64,000 nt of DNA from CBDDLD01 sp965230605 (GCA_965230605.1 CBDDLD010000004.1:1426001-1490000), one strand, 5' to 3'; counted from the first letter of the stretch, positions 1 to 10,564 are shown. Translations and numbers: made by a program. Notes: generated by a model not told the origin, from the sequence alone.

Positions 1-582
1 TAAAGCAACATAGTCTATAGTTCCGCTTCCACCATTGTTATAATCCGTATTTAAGATTCTTGGAGCAGATAAACCTACATACCATTTGTTCGTATGCCAG
101 TAAACACCGGCACCAACATTTGGACTCCATCTATTAGATACATCATTGAAGAATGGATCATTTACAACGCTTGGGTCGGTTAATAACTCCTGATCAAGTG
201 TATAATGTGTGAATCCTGCTTTTAAACCAAAGGCTAGTTTCGTTTTTACACCAGTCTGAATGGTATAAGAGAAGTCACCATAGATATATGAAAAGTTCTC
301 ATAACCTAATTCATCGTTAATAAATGATAAACCAAGACCGATTTTCTCATTACGCAATGGAGCATGAACAGACAGGGTTTGAGTTATTGGTCCACCTTCA
401 AGACCAACCCACTGACTTCTATGTAATCCTACTGCACTAAAAGTTTGTCTACTTCCTGCATAGGCGGGATTAATAGAAATGGTATTGAACATGTATTGCG
501 TAAACTGCGGTAGCTGCTGTGCAAAGCACATCGTACTACCGAACAGTAATATTGCGATAATGTAAATTCTAGATAACTTCAT
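1..582 (-). CDS. PorP/SprF family type IX secretion membrane protein (partial)
   Basis: The reading frame runs off the left edge of the window; the visible 194 residues are the N-terminal part. It starts with a signal peptide ending near FAQQ, followed by the family hallmark LPQFTQYMFN and then INPAYAGSR. PorP/SprF proteins are outer-membrane beta-barrels of Bacteroidota that accompany T9SS substrates with type B sorting domains and help to export or anchor them. The start at 582 lies only 10 bases after the stop of the giant adhesin, so the two are almost certainly co-transcribed and functionally paired, as sprB and sprF are in Flavobacterium. The family call is firm; the specific pairing with this adhesin is inferred from position. 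Confidence 0.9.
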   Translation of the reverse strand, partial: MKLSRIYIIAILLFGSTMCFAQQLPQFTQYMFNTISINPAYAGSRQTFSAVGLHRSQWVGLEGGPITQTLSVHAPLRNEKIGLGLSFINDELGYENFSYIYGDFSYTIQTGVKTKLAFGLKAGFTHYTLDQELLTDPSVVNDPFFNDVSNRWSPNVGAGVYWHTNKWYVGLSAPRILNTDYNNGGSGTIDYVAL

Positions 583-592
583 AGGTTAAGTT

Positions 593-3500
593 TTATTTTG
601 TTGCTACGTAGATTGGGCCTGCAAAAGGTTTTAATCCACTATTTCTTAAATTAATAACGTAATAATAGGTTCCTGTTGGGACTTGATCGGATCCTCCTAC
701 CGAGGAGCCATGGGCTTTACCATTCCAATCATTCTGATAATTGTTTGATTCAAATATTTTAGCTCCCCATCTGTTGAAAATTTGTAGTTCAATTACGAAC
801 CCACAATCTTCAACACCACTGATCGTAAAGAATTCATTGAATGCATCTCCATTAGCAGTAACCGTTTTAGAGATTACAACATCCTCTTGACCACATGGTA
901 AAACGACACAATCATCATCTATCGTTACATTCACCTGAATTTCAGTTGGACATGGCCCTTCTGTGATCGTATATTGGAATGTATACACACCTAATTCATC
1001 TACACTTGCAGGGTCAAATAAACTTCCATTGATCGTAGCATTGCCAGAAACAACACTCCAAGTACCGTTCATATCGAAATCACCTGATAACAGATCAAAT
1101 AGATCGAATTCGGAATCTTGAATACATCTAGCACTATCAAATGCATTAATCACATTGCTAATTTCTACACTGATCGTTTGAGTGAAAATGGCTTCATTTC
1201 CACAATCATCTGTCACTGTCCATGTTCTGATGATCTCATAGTCTTCAAAATCATTAGCTTGAGTATTATCTTCATTAAATACTACTGAAATATCAGTTGA
1301 ACATGAATCTTCAAATACCAATTCCGGTACTTCAGGGATATCATCACAATCTGCAGTAATATTCTCTTCAAAGTCTGGTGTTACTAATCCTGGTGCAGTT
1401 GTGTCTTGTACCGTGATTATTTGTATATGAATCGTATCATTTCCACAATCATCTACCGCAGTCCACGTTCTTTCTATAGTATACTCTCCATCACAAGCAC
1501 CTTCAGTAATTACTTCTTCAAATGTTACTACAGCATCACTACAGTTATCCGTAGCTGTAAGCGTAGAAGCATCTCCTTCCGGAATACTATCACATTCTAC
1601 AGTAACATCTCCAGGTAAAGTTTCATTGAATGTTGGAGCTGTTGTGTCCTGTACTGTGATTATTTGTGTATGCGATACTTCATTATCACAAGCATCAGTA
1701 GCAGTCCAAGTTCTAGTAATGATAAAGTCACCACTACAAGCACCATCCGTTATTGTTTCTTCAAATGCTATTGTTGCATCACCACAGTTATCCGTAGCTG
1801 TTACAGTAGAAGCATCAGGTATGTTATCACACTCTACAGTAACATCAGCAGGTAATGTTCCATCGAATACTGGTGCAGTAGTATCTTCAATAGTAATGGT
1901 CTGAACAAGTGTTGTTGTGTTACCACAATCATCCGTTAGAGACCAAGTACGCGTGATTACAGACTCATTGGCACAAGCTCCGGCAGCAACGCTATCAGAG
2001 AAAGTAGCATCAAGAGTAGTATCACAGTTATCTGCCTCATCGGTTACATCACCAGTCAGTGTCAGATCATTAGGATCTTGATCACATTCGATAGTAATAT
2101 CAGCTGGTACCGTAAATGTAGGTGCAGTAGTATCTTCAATAGTAATGGTCTGAACTAGAGTAGTAGTGTTACCACAATCATCCGTTAAAGACCAAGTACG
2201 CGTGATTACAGACTCATTAGCACATGCTCCGGCAGCAACGCTATCAGAGAAAGTAGCATCTAAAGTCGTATCACAGTTATCTGCCTCATCCGTTACATCA
2301 CCAGTCAGTGTCAAATCATTAGGATCTTGATCACATTCGATCGTTAGATCAGCTGGTACCGTAAATGTAGGTGCAGTAGTATCTTCAATAGTAATGGTCT
2401 GAACAAGCGTAGTCGTATTACCACAATCATCCGTTAAAGACCAAGTACGCGTGATTACAGACTCATTAGCACACGCTCCGGCAGCAACGCTATCAGAGAA
2501 AGTAGCATCAAGAGTAGTATCACAGTTATCTGCCTCATCAGTTACATCACCAGTTAGTGTCAGATCATTAGGATCTTGATCACATTCGATAGTAACATCT
2601 GCTGGTACCGTAAATGTAGGTGCAGTTGTATCTTGAACAGTGATTACTTGAGTATGTGTTGTTTGGTTTCCACAATCATCAGTAGCCACCCAAGTTCTTG
2701 TTAATGTATAATTAGATTCACAATTACCATCTGCACGAACTTCATCAAACGTTACATTAGCATCACTACAAGCATCATCAGCAGTAAGTGTATCTGCAGC
2801 AGGTACCGCATCACATTCTACAGTAATGTCAGCAGGTAATGCTTCATTAAATGATGGAGCAGTCGTATCTTCTATAGTGAATGTTGCAGAAGTAGATGTA
2901 CTATTTCCACAAGCATCAGTAGCAGTGAATGTCACTGTAGCTGAACCAGTAGCTCCACAATCATCAGATAATTGAGAGAAGTCATTAGACCAAGTTACAG
3001 CAGAACAGTCATCAGTAGCAGTAGCACCACCATTAGAGTTTAACCAATCGTTAAGTTGCGTCAGGTTACCAGAACCGTCACATTCAACAGTTAAGTCAGC
3101 CGCATCAGTAACTACTGGTGCAGTAGTATCTTGAATAGCATAAGTTGCAGTCGTTGTAGCTGTGTTACCACAAGCATCAGTAGCTGTAAAGATCACTTCT
3201 ACAGGACTAGAACAATCAGAATTAGCACCATTGTAGTTATTAGACCATGTAACATCACCACAGTTGTCTGTAGCTACGGCACCACCATTATTGTCTAACC
3301 AATCTTGGATTTCACCGTTGTTACCATTTCCATCACATTCAACAACAATATCAGTTGCTTCAACAGTGATCGTAGGTGCAGTTGTATCTTCAATAGTAAT
3401 GGTCTGAACAAGTGTTGTTGTATTACCACAATCATCCGTTAGAGACCAAGTACGCGTGATTACAGACTCATTGGCACACGCTCCGGCAGCAACGCTATCA

Positions 3501-6500
3501 GAGAAAGTAGCATCAAGAGTTGTATCACAATTATCTGCCTCATCGGTTACATCACCAGTCAGTGTCAAATCATTAGGATCTTGATCACATTCGATCGTTA
3601 GATCAGCTGGTACCGTAAATGTAGGTGCAGTTGTATCTTCAATAGTAATGGTCTGAACAAGTGTTGTTGTATTACCACAATCATCCGTTAGAGACCAAGT
3701 ACGCGTGATTACAGACTCATTGGCACACGCTCCGGCAGCAACGCTATCAGAGAAAGTAGCATCTAAAGTCGTATCACAGTTATCTGCCTCATCGGTTACA
3801 TCACCAGTCAGTGTCAGATCATTAGGATCTTGATCACACTCAATCGTTAAATCAGCTGGTACCGTAAATGTAGGTGCAGTAGTATCTTCAATAGTAATGG
3901 TCTGAACAAGCGTAGTCGTATTACCACAATCATCCGTTAGAGACCAAGTACGCGTGATTACAGACTCATTCGCACACGCTCCGGCAGCAACGCTGTCAGA
4001 GAAAGTAGCATCAAGAGTAGTATCACAGTTATCTGCCTCATCGGTTACATCACCAGTCAGCGTCAAATCATTAGGATCTTGATCACATTCGATAGTAACA
4101 TCAGCTGGTACCGTAAATGTAGGTGCAGTAGTATCTTCAATAGTAATGGTCTGAACAAGCGTTGTCGTGTTACCACAATCATCCGTTAGAGACCAAGTAC
4201 GCGTGATCACAGACTCATTAGCACACGCTCCGGCAGCAACGCTATCAGAGAAAGTAGCATCAAGAGTAGTATCACAGTTATCTGCCTCATCGGTTACATC
4301 ACCAGTCAGTGTCAGATCATTAGGATCTTGATCACATTCGATAGTAATATCAGCTGGTACCGTAAATGTAGGTGCAGTAGTATCTTCAATAGTAATGGTC
4401 TGAACTAGAGTAGTAGTGTTACCACAATCATCCGTTAAAGACCAAGTACGCGTGATTACAGACTCATTCGCACACGCTCCGGCAGCAACGCTATCAGAGA
4501 AAGTAGCATCTAAAGTCGTATCACAGTTATCTGCCTCATCCGTTACATCACCAGTCAGTGTCAAATCATTAGGATCTTGATCACACTCAATCGTTAAATC
4601 AGCTGGTACCGTAAATGTAGGTGCAGTAGTATCTTCAATAGTAATGGTCTGAACAAGCGTAGTCGTATTACCACAATCATCCGTTAGAGACCAAGTACGC
4701 GTGATTACAGACTCATTGGCACACGCTCCGGCAGCAACGCTATCAGAGAAGGTAGCATCAAGAGTAGTATCACAGTTATCTGCCTCATCCGTTACATCAC
4801 CAGTCAGCGTCAAATCATTAGGATCTTGATCACACTCAATCGTTAGATCAGCTGGTACAGTAAATGTAGGTGCAGTTGTATCTTGAACAGTTACTATTTG
4901 TGTATGTGTTGTTTGGTTACCACAATCGTCAGTGGCTACCCAAGTTCTTGTTAATGTATAATTAGATTCACAATTACCATCTGCACGAACTTCGTCAAAA
5001 GTAACATTAGCATCACTACAAGCATCATCAGCAGTAAGTGTATCAGCAGCAGGTACTGCATCACACTCTACAGTAATGTCAGCAGGTACTGCTTCATTAA
5101 ATGTAGGTGCAGTCGTATCTTCTATAGTGAATGTAGCAGAAGTAGATGTACTATTTCCACAAGCATCCGTAGCTGTGAATGTCACTGTAGCAGATCCAGT
5201 AGCTCCACAATCATCAGATAATTGAGAGAAGTCATTAGACCAAGTTACAGCAGAACAGTCATCAGTAGCAGTAGCACCACCATTAGAGTTTAACCAATCG
5301 TTAAGTTGAGTCAGGTTACCAGAACCGTCACACTCAACAGTTAAGTCAGCCGCATCTGTAACTACTGGTGCAGTAGTATCTTGAATAGCATAAGTTGCAG
5401 TCGTTGTAGCTGTGTTACCACAAGCATCAGTAGCTATAAAGATCACTTCTACAGGACTAGAACAATCAGAATTAGCACCATTGTAGTTATTAGACCATGT
5501 AACATCACCACAGTTGTCTGTAGCTACGGCACCACCATTATTGTCTAACCAATCTTGGATTTCACCGTTGTTACCATTTCCATCACATTCAACAACAATA
5601 TCAGTTGCTTCAACAGTGATCGTAGGTGCAGTTGTATCTTCAATAGTAATGGTCTGAACAAGTGTTGTTGTATTACCACAATCATCCGTTAGAGACCAAG
5701 TACGCGTGATTACAGACTCATTGGCACACGCTCCGGCAGCAACGCTATCAGAGAAAGTAGCATCAAGAGTTGTATCACAATTATCTGCCTCATCGGTTAC
5801 ATCACCAGTCAGTGTCAAATCATTAGGATCTTGATCACATTCGATCGTTAGATCAGCTGGTACCGTAAATGTAGGTGCAGTTGTATCTTCAATAGTAATG
5901 GTCTGAACAAGTGTTGTTGTATTACCACAATCATCCGTTAGAGACCAAGTACGCGTGATTACAGACTCATTGGCACACGCTCCGGCAGCAACGCTATCAG
6001 AGAAAGTAGCATCAAGAGTTGTATCACAATTATCTGCCTCATCGGTTACATCACCAGTTAGTGTCAAATCATTAGGATCTTGATCACATTCGATAGTTAG
6101 ATCAGCTGGTACCGTAAATGTAGGTGCAGTAGTATCTTCAATAGTAATGGTCTGAACAAGCGTTGTCGTGTTACCACAATCATCCGTTAAAGACCAAGTA
6201 CGCGTGATTACAGACTCATTAGCACACGCTCCGGCAGCAACGCTATCAGAGAAGGTAGCATCAAGAGTTGTATCACAGTTATCTGCCTCATCGGTTACAT
6301 CACCAGTTAGTGTAAGATCATTAGGATCTTGATCACATTCGATCGTTAAATCAGCTGGTACCGTAAATGTAGGTGCAGTTGTATCTTCAATAGTAATGGT
6401 CTGAACTAGAGTAGTAGTATTACCACAATCATCCGTTAAAGACCAAGTACGTGTGATTACAGACTCATTAGCACACGCTCCGGCGGCAACGCTATCAGAG

Positions 6501-9500
6501 AAAGTAGCATCAAGAGTTGTATCACAGTTATCTGCTTCATCAGTTACATCACCAGTTAGTGTCAGATCATTAGGATCTTGATCACATTCGATAGTAATAT
6601 CAGCTGGTACCGTAAATGTAGGTGCAGTCGTATCTTCAATAGTAATGGTCTGAACAAGCGTCGTAGTATTACCACAATCATCCGTTAGAGACCAAGTACG
6701 TGTGATTACAGACTCATTAGCGCAAGCTCCGGCAGCAACGCTATCAGAGAATGTCGCATCAAGAGTAGTATCACAGTTATCTGCCTCATCAGTTACATCA
6801 CCAGTTAGTGTCAGATCATTAGGATCTTGATCACATTCGATAGTAATATCAGCTGGTACCGTAAATGTAGGTGCAGTTGTATCTTCAATAGTAATAGTCT
6901 GAACTAAAGTTGTAGTATTACCACAATCGTCAGTTAATGACCAAGTACGTGTGATCACAGACTCATTAGCACAAGCTCCTGCAGTAACACTGTCAGAGAA
7001 CGTAGCATCTAAAGTAGTATCACAGTTATCTGCCTCATCCGTTACATCACCAGTCAGTGTCAAATCATTAGGATCTTGATCACATTCGATAGTAATATCA
7101 GCTGGTACCGTAAATGTAGGCGCAGTAGTATCTTCAATAGTAATGGTCTGAACAAGCGTAGTCGTATTACCACAATCATCAGTTAAAGACCAAGTACGAG
7201 TAATTACAGACTCATTAGCACACGCTCCGGCAGCAACGCTATCAGAGAATGTCGCATCAAGAGTTGTATCACAATTATCTGCTTCATCGGTTACATCACC
7301 AGTTAGTGTCAGATCATTAGGATCTTGATCACATTCGATAGTAATATCAGCTGGTACCGTAAATGTAGGCGCAGTAGTATCTTCAATAGTAATGGTCTGA
7401 ACAAGCGTAGTCGTATTACCACAATCATCAGTTAAAGACCAAGTACGAGTAATTACAGACTCATTAGCACACGCTCCGGCAGCAACGCTATCAGAGAATG
7501 TCGCATCAAGAGTTGTATCACAATTATCTGCTTCATCGGTTACATCACCAGTAAGTGTCAGATCATTAGGATCTTGATCACATTCGATAGTAATATCAGC
7601 TGGTACCGTAAATGTAGGTGCAGTTGTATCTTCAATAGTAATGGTCTGAACAAGTGTTGTTGTATTACCACAATCATCAGTTAAAGACCAAGTACGAGTA
7701 ATTACAGACTCATTAGCACACGCTCCGGCAGCAACGCTATCAGAGAATGTCGCATCAAGAGTTGTATCACAATTATCTGCTTCATCGGTTACATCACCAG
7801 TTAGTGTCAGATCATTAGGATCTTGATCACATTCGATAGTAATATCAGCTGGTACCGTAAATGTAGGTGCAGTAGTATCTTCAATAGTAATAGTCTGAAC
7901 AAGCGTAGTCGTATTACCACAATCATCCGTTAGAGACCAAGTACGTGTGATCACAGACTCATTAGCGCAAGCTCCGGCAGCAACGCTATCAGAGAAGGTA
8001 GCATCAAGAGTCGTATCACAGTTATCTGCCTCATCAGTTACATCACCAGTAAGCGTAAGATCATTAGGATCTTGATCACACTCAATCGTTAAATCAGCTG
8101 GTACCGTAAATGTAGGTGCAGTTGTATCTACTATAGTAATAATTTGATCTGCAGAGGTAACATTGTCACATGAATCAGCTAAAGCCCATGTACGAGTGAT
8201 TATAAGTTCATTTGGACAAGAACCAGCAGTTATAACATCTGTATAAGTAGCTTCTATACCTGTATCACAGTTATCTGCTTCATCAGTTACATCACCAGTC
8301 AGTGTCAGATCATTAGGATCTTGATCACATTCAATAGAGAGGTCACGAGGTGCTGTAAATAGAGGTGCATTGGTATCTACAACGGTTATCATTTGTATGG
8401 CTGTAGCTGTATTACCACAGTTATCAGTTACAGTAAATGTTCTTTCAACAGCTATAGGACATATGTCAACCTTTAATACGTCTACATAAGTGATACTGAA
8501 GATGTTAAAATCATCATTAGCATTGTAATTTGGATTAGATGCAAATGTAGATTGGACATCAGGTGATGTAGTTTCACTGTATGGGAAAACACTAGTTAAT
8601 GCGGTTATATCATCTGTGCTACATCCTTCAACAGTAATTTCAGTAGGTACAGAAATAGTAGGATCCTCAGAATCATCAGTTTCTACTTCTACTTTCATTT
8701 CATTTGTACAACCATTGGCATCAGTAACTTGTACATTATAGCTTCCGGCAATAAGATCAACAAAGTTACCATCACTTTGCGTTGTCGCACCGGCATCGAT
8801 TGAGAATTCGTATGGTGGAGTACCTCCTAAGCCTTCAACAGTAAACGATCCGTTATTGTTACCAATACAGTCTACGTTGAGTACATTTAATAAATCTATT
8901 AGAAGAGGCTTGTTTGGTTGAGCTACAGTACTATTATTTATAATTACACTACATCCTGCAGAATCAGTAATAGTAACTGTATAGTCATCAGCTGGGATAT
9001 CTGATAAGTCTTGTGTAGTTTCTCCTGTATTCCACGAATATGTGTATGGAGGTGTTCCTCCGGTCACGGTTATATCAATAGCACCTGTAGAATCACCATA
9101 ACAAAGTATATCCGTGATACTTGCAGTAGCTTCCATAGTATCAGGAAGAGTGATATCTGCTTGAGCAGAAGCACTAGGCATGATACAAGTAGCACCATAA
9201 GTTCCTGAGTAGGTCAATTCTGCAGAGAATGTGCCTTCAAAAGGATCTGTTCCAGTATAATCAAACACTCCACTGACAGATGTCGATGTTCCTACAAGAT
9301 TACCGTTTAAGAAAAACTCCCATGAATAATCATCACCGGTAGATACACAACCAGATTGATCAACTGTAGCAGAATAGTTTATTGAGTTATCACAATCCAC
9401 TCGACTGATCGTTGGTGTTATCTCAGGACAAGGCACACAAATATCAGGGTTGTCAAAAGTTAAAGATGCATTATTACATCTTGAATCTTGATAATTTATG

Positions 9501-10564
9501 ACTGTATTTCCAGGTTGTTGTATACCACATAAAGAAGCATCATCAGCAGAAATAGTATATGTTAGCGTAATAGTTTCATTAAATATAGCTGGTACAAACC
9601 ATGAAAGAAGTTGACCAGAAGTATTTACAGTTCCTTTACTAGCTGTTATTGAGTTAGGCACCAAAGAAAATCCTGGAGTAATAGTATCAGATACTAAAGC
9701 CTGACCAGGTAATTGGCTGGCAGCCGGTACTAACTGTCCTAATATAGCGTCATATATCTGAGTTAAATCGGCATTATTTTCTGTAGAAAAAGCTCCTGCA
9801 TTTTGAATACTATTTAAAGTTGATAAAGCTATGGATTCTTCAGTTCCACTAATAGCACCAACAAGTCCAATAGTAAAAATACTTTGGTCATAAACTACTC
9901 CTGAAACAGTTGTGGTTTGTGCATTCACACCAGCTTGAATAGCTTGTGTTTGACAAGATGTGTTGACTGATGTGGTACTACAACTACCACCACCGTTTCT
10001 ACGATTTGCAACACCATCAGATAGTAGAACAATACTTCTGTAAGTGGCACAATCGAAAGTTCCATTGTTTATTAATTCTTGATCTGCAGCAATTAAACCA
10101 GCTTCAGTATTTGTACCACCACCTGTACTTATGGCATTAATGGTATTGATAATAGTAGTTTGACCAGAGCTATCTGTAAGACTTAAATCTATGGTTGCTG
10201 AGCTACTAAAACTTACAATAGCAACTCTATTTCGTCCGGTAGGATTATTAGCTGCAGAGAAGAAGTTGTTTACAAAATCTATAGCGGCGTCTTTTGCATA
10301 GTCAATAGGCTCAGGATATGGTCCGTCATCCATACTTCCCGATCTGTCGATAATTAAAACGACTTCCTGAGGTCTAGGAGGAGGGTTACCTATTACTTCT
10401 ACTGTCACATCAAATTGAGTACAGACAGCAGAGTTTTCTACAGCATATTTGTTTACTACAACTTCTTGCCCAAATATTAAACCCGTAGAAAAGAAAAGTA
10501 ATAATACCAGTATAGCTTTAAATATACTAGTATTTGTTTTCTGATATTGTAGTGGATGTTTCAT
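593..10564 (-). CDS. Giant T9SS-exported adhesin: vWA, SprB-like repeats, HYR-like arrays, type B sorting domain
   Basis: The product has 3323 residues and is predicted to be exported to the cell surface. Order of parts: signal peptide (about 1-33, ending IFGQ); von Willebrand A domain (about 65-285) with a complete MIDAS start D73-R-S-G-S77 and the later LLSDG strand; a beta-sandwich linker; two SprB-like repeats with the GGTPPY motif (about 475-645); two divergent HYR-like domains; nineteen nearly identical 83-residue HYR-like repeats in blocks of 10, 6 and 3 separated by two copies of a three-domain linker; three more HYR-like domains; and a C-terminal type B sorting domain with the FNRWG motif. 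Most HYR-like modules carry a conserved cysteine pair (IECD and DDCGN). vWA plus Ig-like arrays suggest adhesion or gliding, as for SprB and RemA, but the ligand is unknown. It is followed at 10 bases by a PorP/SprF-like partner. Confidence 0.93.
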   Translation of the reverse strand: MKHPLQYQKTNTSIFKAILVLLLFFSTGLIFGQEVVVNKYAVENSAVCTQFDVTVEVIGNPPPRPQEVVLIIDRSGSMDDGPYPEPIDYAKDAAIDFVNNFFSAANNPTGRNRVAIVSFSSSATIDLSLTDSSGQTTIINTINAISTGGGTNTEAGLIAADQELINNGTFDCATYRSIVLLSDGVANRRNGGGSCSTTSVNTSCQTQAIQAGVNAQTTTVSGVVYDQSIFTIGLVGAISGTEESIALSTLNSIQNAGAFSTENNADLTQIYDAILGQLVPAASQLPGQALVSDTITPGFSLVPNSITASKGTVNTSGQLLSWFVPAIFNETITLTYTISADDASLCGIQQPGNTVINYQDSRCNNASLTFDNPDICVPCPEITPTISRVDCDNSINYSATVDQSGCVSTGDDYSWEFFLNGNLVGTSTSVSGVFDYTGTDPFEGTFSAELTYSGTYGATCIMPSASAQADITLPDTMEATASITDILCYGDSTGAIDITVTGGTPPYTYSWNTGETTQDLSDIPADDYTVTITDSAGCSVIINNSTVAQPNKPLLIDLLNVLNVDCIGNNNGSFTVEGLGGTPPYEFSIDAGATTQSDGNFVDLIAGSYNVQVTDANGCTNEMKVEVETDDSEDPTISVPTEITVEGCSTDDITALTSVFPYSETTSPDVQSTFASNPNYNANDDFNIFSITYVDVLKVDICPIAVERTFTVTDNCGNTATAIQMITVVDTNAPLFTAPRDLSIECDQDPNDLTLTGDVTDEADNCDTGIEATYTDVITAGSCPNELIITRTWALADSCDNVTSADQIITIVDTTAPTFTVPADLTIECDQDPNDLTLTGDVTDEADNCDTTLDATFSDSVAAGACANESVITRTWSLTDDCGNTTTLVQTITIEDTTAPTFTVPADITIECDQDPNDLTLTGDVTDEADNCDTTLDATFSDSVAAGACANESVITRTWSLTDDCGNTTTLVQTITIEDTTAPTFTVPADITIECDQDPNDLTLTGDVTDEADNCDTTLDATFSDSVAAGACANESVITRTWSLTDDCGNTTTLVQTITIEDTTAPTFTVPADITIECDQDPNDLTLTGDVTDEADNCDTTLDATFSDSVAAGACANESVITRTWSLTDDCGNTTTLVQTITIEDTTAPTFTVPADITIECDQDPNDLTLTGDVTDEADNCDTTLDATFSDSVTAGACANESVITRTWSLTDDCGNTTTLVQTITIEDTTAPTFTVPADITIECDQDPNDLTLTGDVTDEADNCDTTLDATFSDSVAAGACANESVITRTWSLTDDCGNTTTLVQTITIEDTTAPTFTVPADITIECDQDPNDLTLTGDVTDEADNCDTTLDATFSDSVAAGACANESVITRTWSLTDDCGNTTTLVQTITIEDTTAPTFTVPADLTIECDQDPNDLTLTGDVTDEADNCDTTLDATFSDSVAAGACANESVITRTWSLTDDCGNTTTLVQTITIEDTTAPTFTVPADLTIECDQDPNDLTLTGDVTDEADNCDTTLDATFSDSVAAGACANESVITRTWSLTDDCGNTTTLVQTITIEDTTAPTFTVPADLTIECDQDPNDLTLTGDVTDEADNCDTTLDATFSDSVAAGACANESVITRTWSLTDDCGNTTTLVQTITIEDTTAPTITVEATDIVVECDGNGNNGEIQDWLDNNGGAVATDNCGDVTWSNNYNGANSDCSSPVEVIFIATDACGNTATTTATYAIQDTTAPVVTDAADLTVECDGSGNLTQLNDWLNSNGGATATDDCSAVTWSNDFSQLSDDCGATGSATVTFTATDACGNSTSTSATFTIEDTTAPTFNEAVPADITVECDAVPAADTLTADDACSDANVTFDEVRADGNCESNYTLTRTWVATDDCGNQTTHTQIVTVQDTTAPTFTVPADLTIECDQDPNDLTLTGDVTDEADNCDTTLDATFSDSVAAGACANESVITRTWSLTDDCGNTTTLVQTITIEDTTAPTFTVPADLTIECDQDPNDLTLTGDVTDEADNCDTTLDATFSDSVAAGACANESVITRTWSLTDDCGNTTTLVQTITIEDTTAPTFTVPADITIECDQDPNDLTLTGDVTDEADNCDTTLDATFSDSVAAGACANESVITRTWSLTDDCGNTTTLVQTITIEDTTAPTFTVPADVTIECDQDPNDLTLTGDVTDEADNCDTTLDATFSDSVAAGACANESVITRTWSLTDDCGNTTTLVQTITIEDTTAPTFTVPADLTIECDQDPNDLTLTGDVTDEADNCDTTLDATFSDSVAAGACANESVITRTWSLTDDCGNTTTLVQTITIEDTTAPTFTVPADLTIECDQDPNDLTLTGDVTDEADNCDTTLDATFSDSVAAGACANESVITRTWSLTDDCGNTTTLVQTITIEDTTAPTITVEATDIVVECDGNGNNGEIQDWLDNNGGAVATDNCGDVTWSNNYNGANSDCSSPVEVIFTATDACGNTATTTATYAIQDTTAPVVTDAADLTVECDGSGNLTQLNDWLNSNGGATATDDCSAVTWSNDFSQLSDDCGATGSATVTFTATDACGNSTSTSATFTIEDTTAPSFNEALPADITVECDAVPAADTLTADDACSDANVTFDEVRADGNCESNYTLTRTWVATDDCGNQTTHTQVITVQDTTAPTFTVPADVTIECDQDPNDLTLTGDVTDEADNCDTTLDATFSDSVAAGACANESVITRTWSLTDDCGNTTTLVQTITIEDTTAPTFTVPADLTIECDQDPNDLTLTGDVTDEADNCDTTLDATFSDSVAAGACANESVITRTWSLTDDCGNTTTLVQTITIEDTTAPTFTVPADITIECDQDPNDLTLTGDVTDEADNCDTTLDATFSDSVAAGACANESVITRTWSLTDDCGNTTTLVQTITIEDTTAPVFDGTLPADVTVECDNIPDASTVTATDNCGDATIAFEETITDGACSGDFIITRTWTATDACDNEVSHTQIITVQDTTAPTFNETLPGDVTVECDSIPEGDASTLTATDNCSDAVVTFEEVITEGACDGEYTIERTWTAVDDCGNDTIHIQIITVQDTTAPGLVTPDFEENITADCDDIPEVPELVFEDSCSTDISVVFNEDNTQANDFEDYEIIRTWTVTDDCGNEAIFTQTISVEISNVINAFDSARCIQDSEFDLFDLLSGDFDMNGTWSVVSGNATINGSLFDPASVDELGVYTFQYTITEGPCPTEIQVNVTIDDDCVVLPCGQEDVVISKTVTANGDAFNEFFTISGVEDCGFVIELQIFNRWGAKIFESNNYQNDWNGKAHGSSVGGSDQVPTGTYYYVINLRNSGLKPFAGPIYVATK
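1880..2626. repeat. 249-bp tandem repeat block, 3 copies (HYR-like domains)
   Basis: There are three consecutive 249-bp units, each encoding one 83-residue module from TAP to EDT. The coding strand is minus. The copies differ almost only at silent positions and at one variable residue (I, L or V in the PAD-x-TIEC segment). This is the last and shortest block of the adhesin, before three more diverged HYR-like domains. Confidence 0.95.
2627..7126. repeat. Higher-order duplication: two 2250-bp units
   Basis: The 756-bp linker (252 residues, three different HYR-like domains of 86, 87 and 79 residues) occurs at 2627-3382 and again at 4877-5632. The start-to-start distance is 2250 bp, which equals one linker plus six 249-bp repeats. 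The two linkers differ by only a few residues, for example VIFI/VIFT, APTF/APSF and QIVTV/QVITV. A segmental duplication of linker plus repeats is therefore nested on top of the simple tandem array. Confidence 0.88.
3383..4876. repeat. 249-bp tandem repeat block, 6 copies (HYR-like domains)
   Basis: Six consecutive 249-bp units (1494 bp) of the same 83-residue module lie inside the adhesin gene, coded on the minus strand. The shared GGTACCGTAAATG stretch recurs every 249 bp. The block is flanked on both sides by copies of a 756-bp linker that encodes three different HYR-like domains. Confidence 0.95.
5633..8122. repeat. 249-bp tandem repeat block, 10 copies (HYR-like domains)
   Basis: Ten consecutive 249-bp units (2490 bp) form the N-terminal and longest block of the adhesin array. 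One unit carries a VTAG instead of VAAG change; otherwise the encoded modules are nearly identical while the DNA differs at many third positions. Upstream in the protein sits one clearly diverged copy that still shares the central segment from IECDQDPN to EADNCD, which looks like the ancestor or an older copy of the unit. Confidence 0.95.

Noticed and set aside
1406..9208. Plus-strand open frames of 60 to 92 codons inside the adhesin gene
   Set aside because: They lie antisense to a well-supported repeat-coding gene, have Ser/Val- or Tyr/Cys-rich low-complexity translations created by the repeat and lack start context; they are shadows.
593..10564. Assembly artefact creating the 249-bp array
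   Set aside because: Silent differences between units and distinct block boundaries argue that copies are real, although exact copy number could still be affected by assembly.
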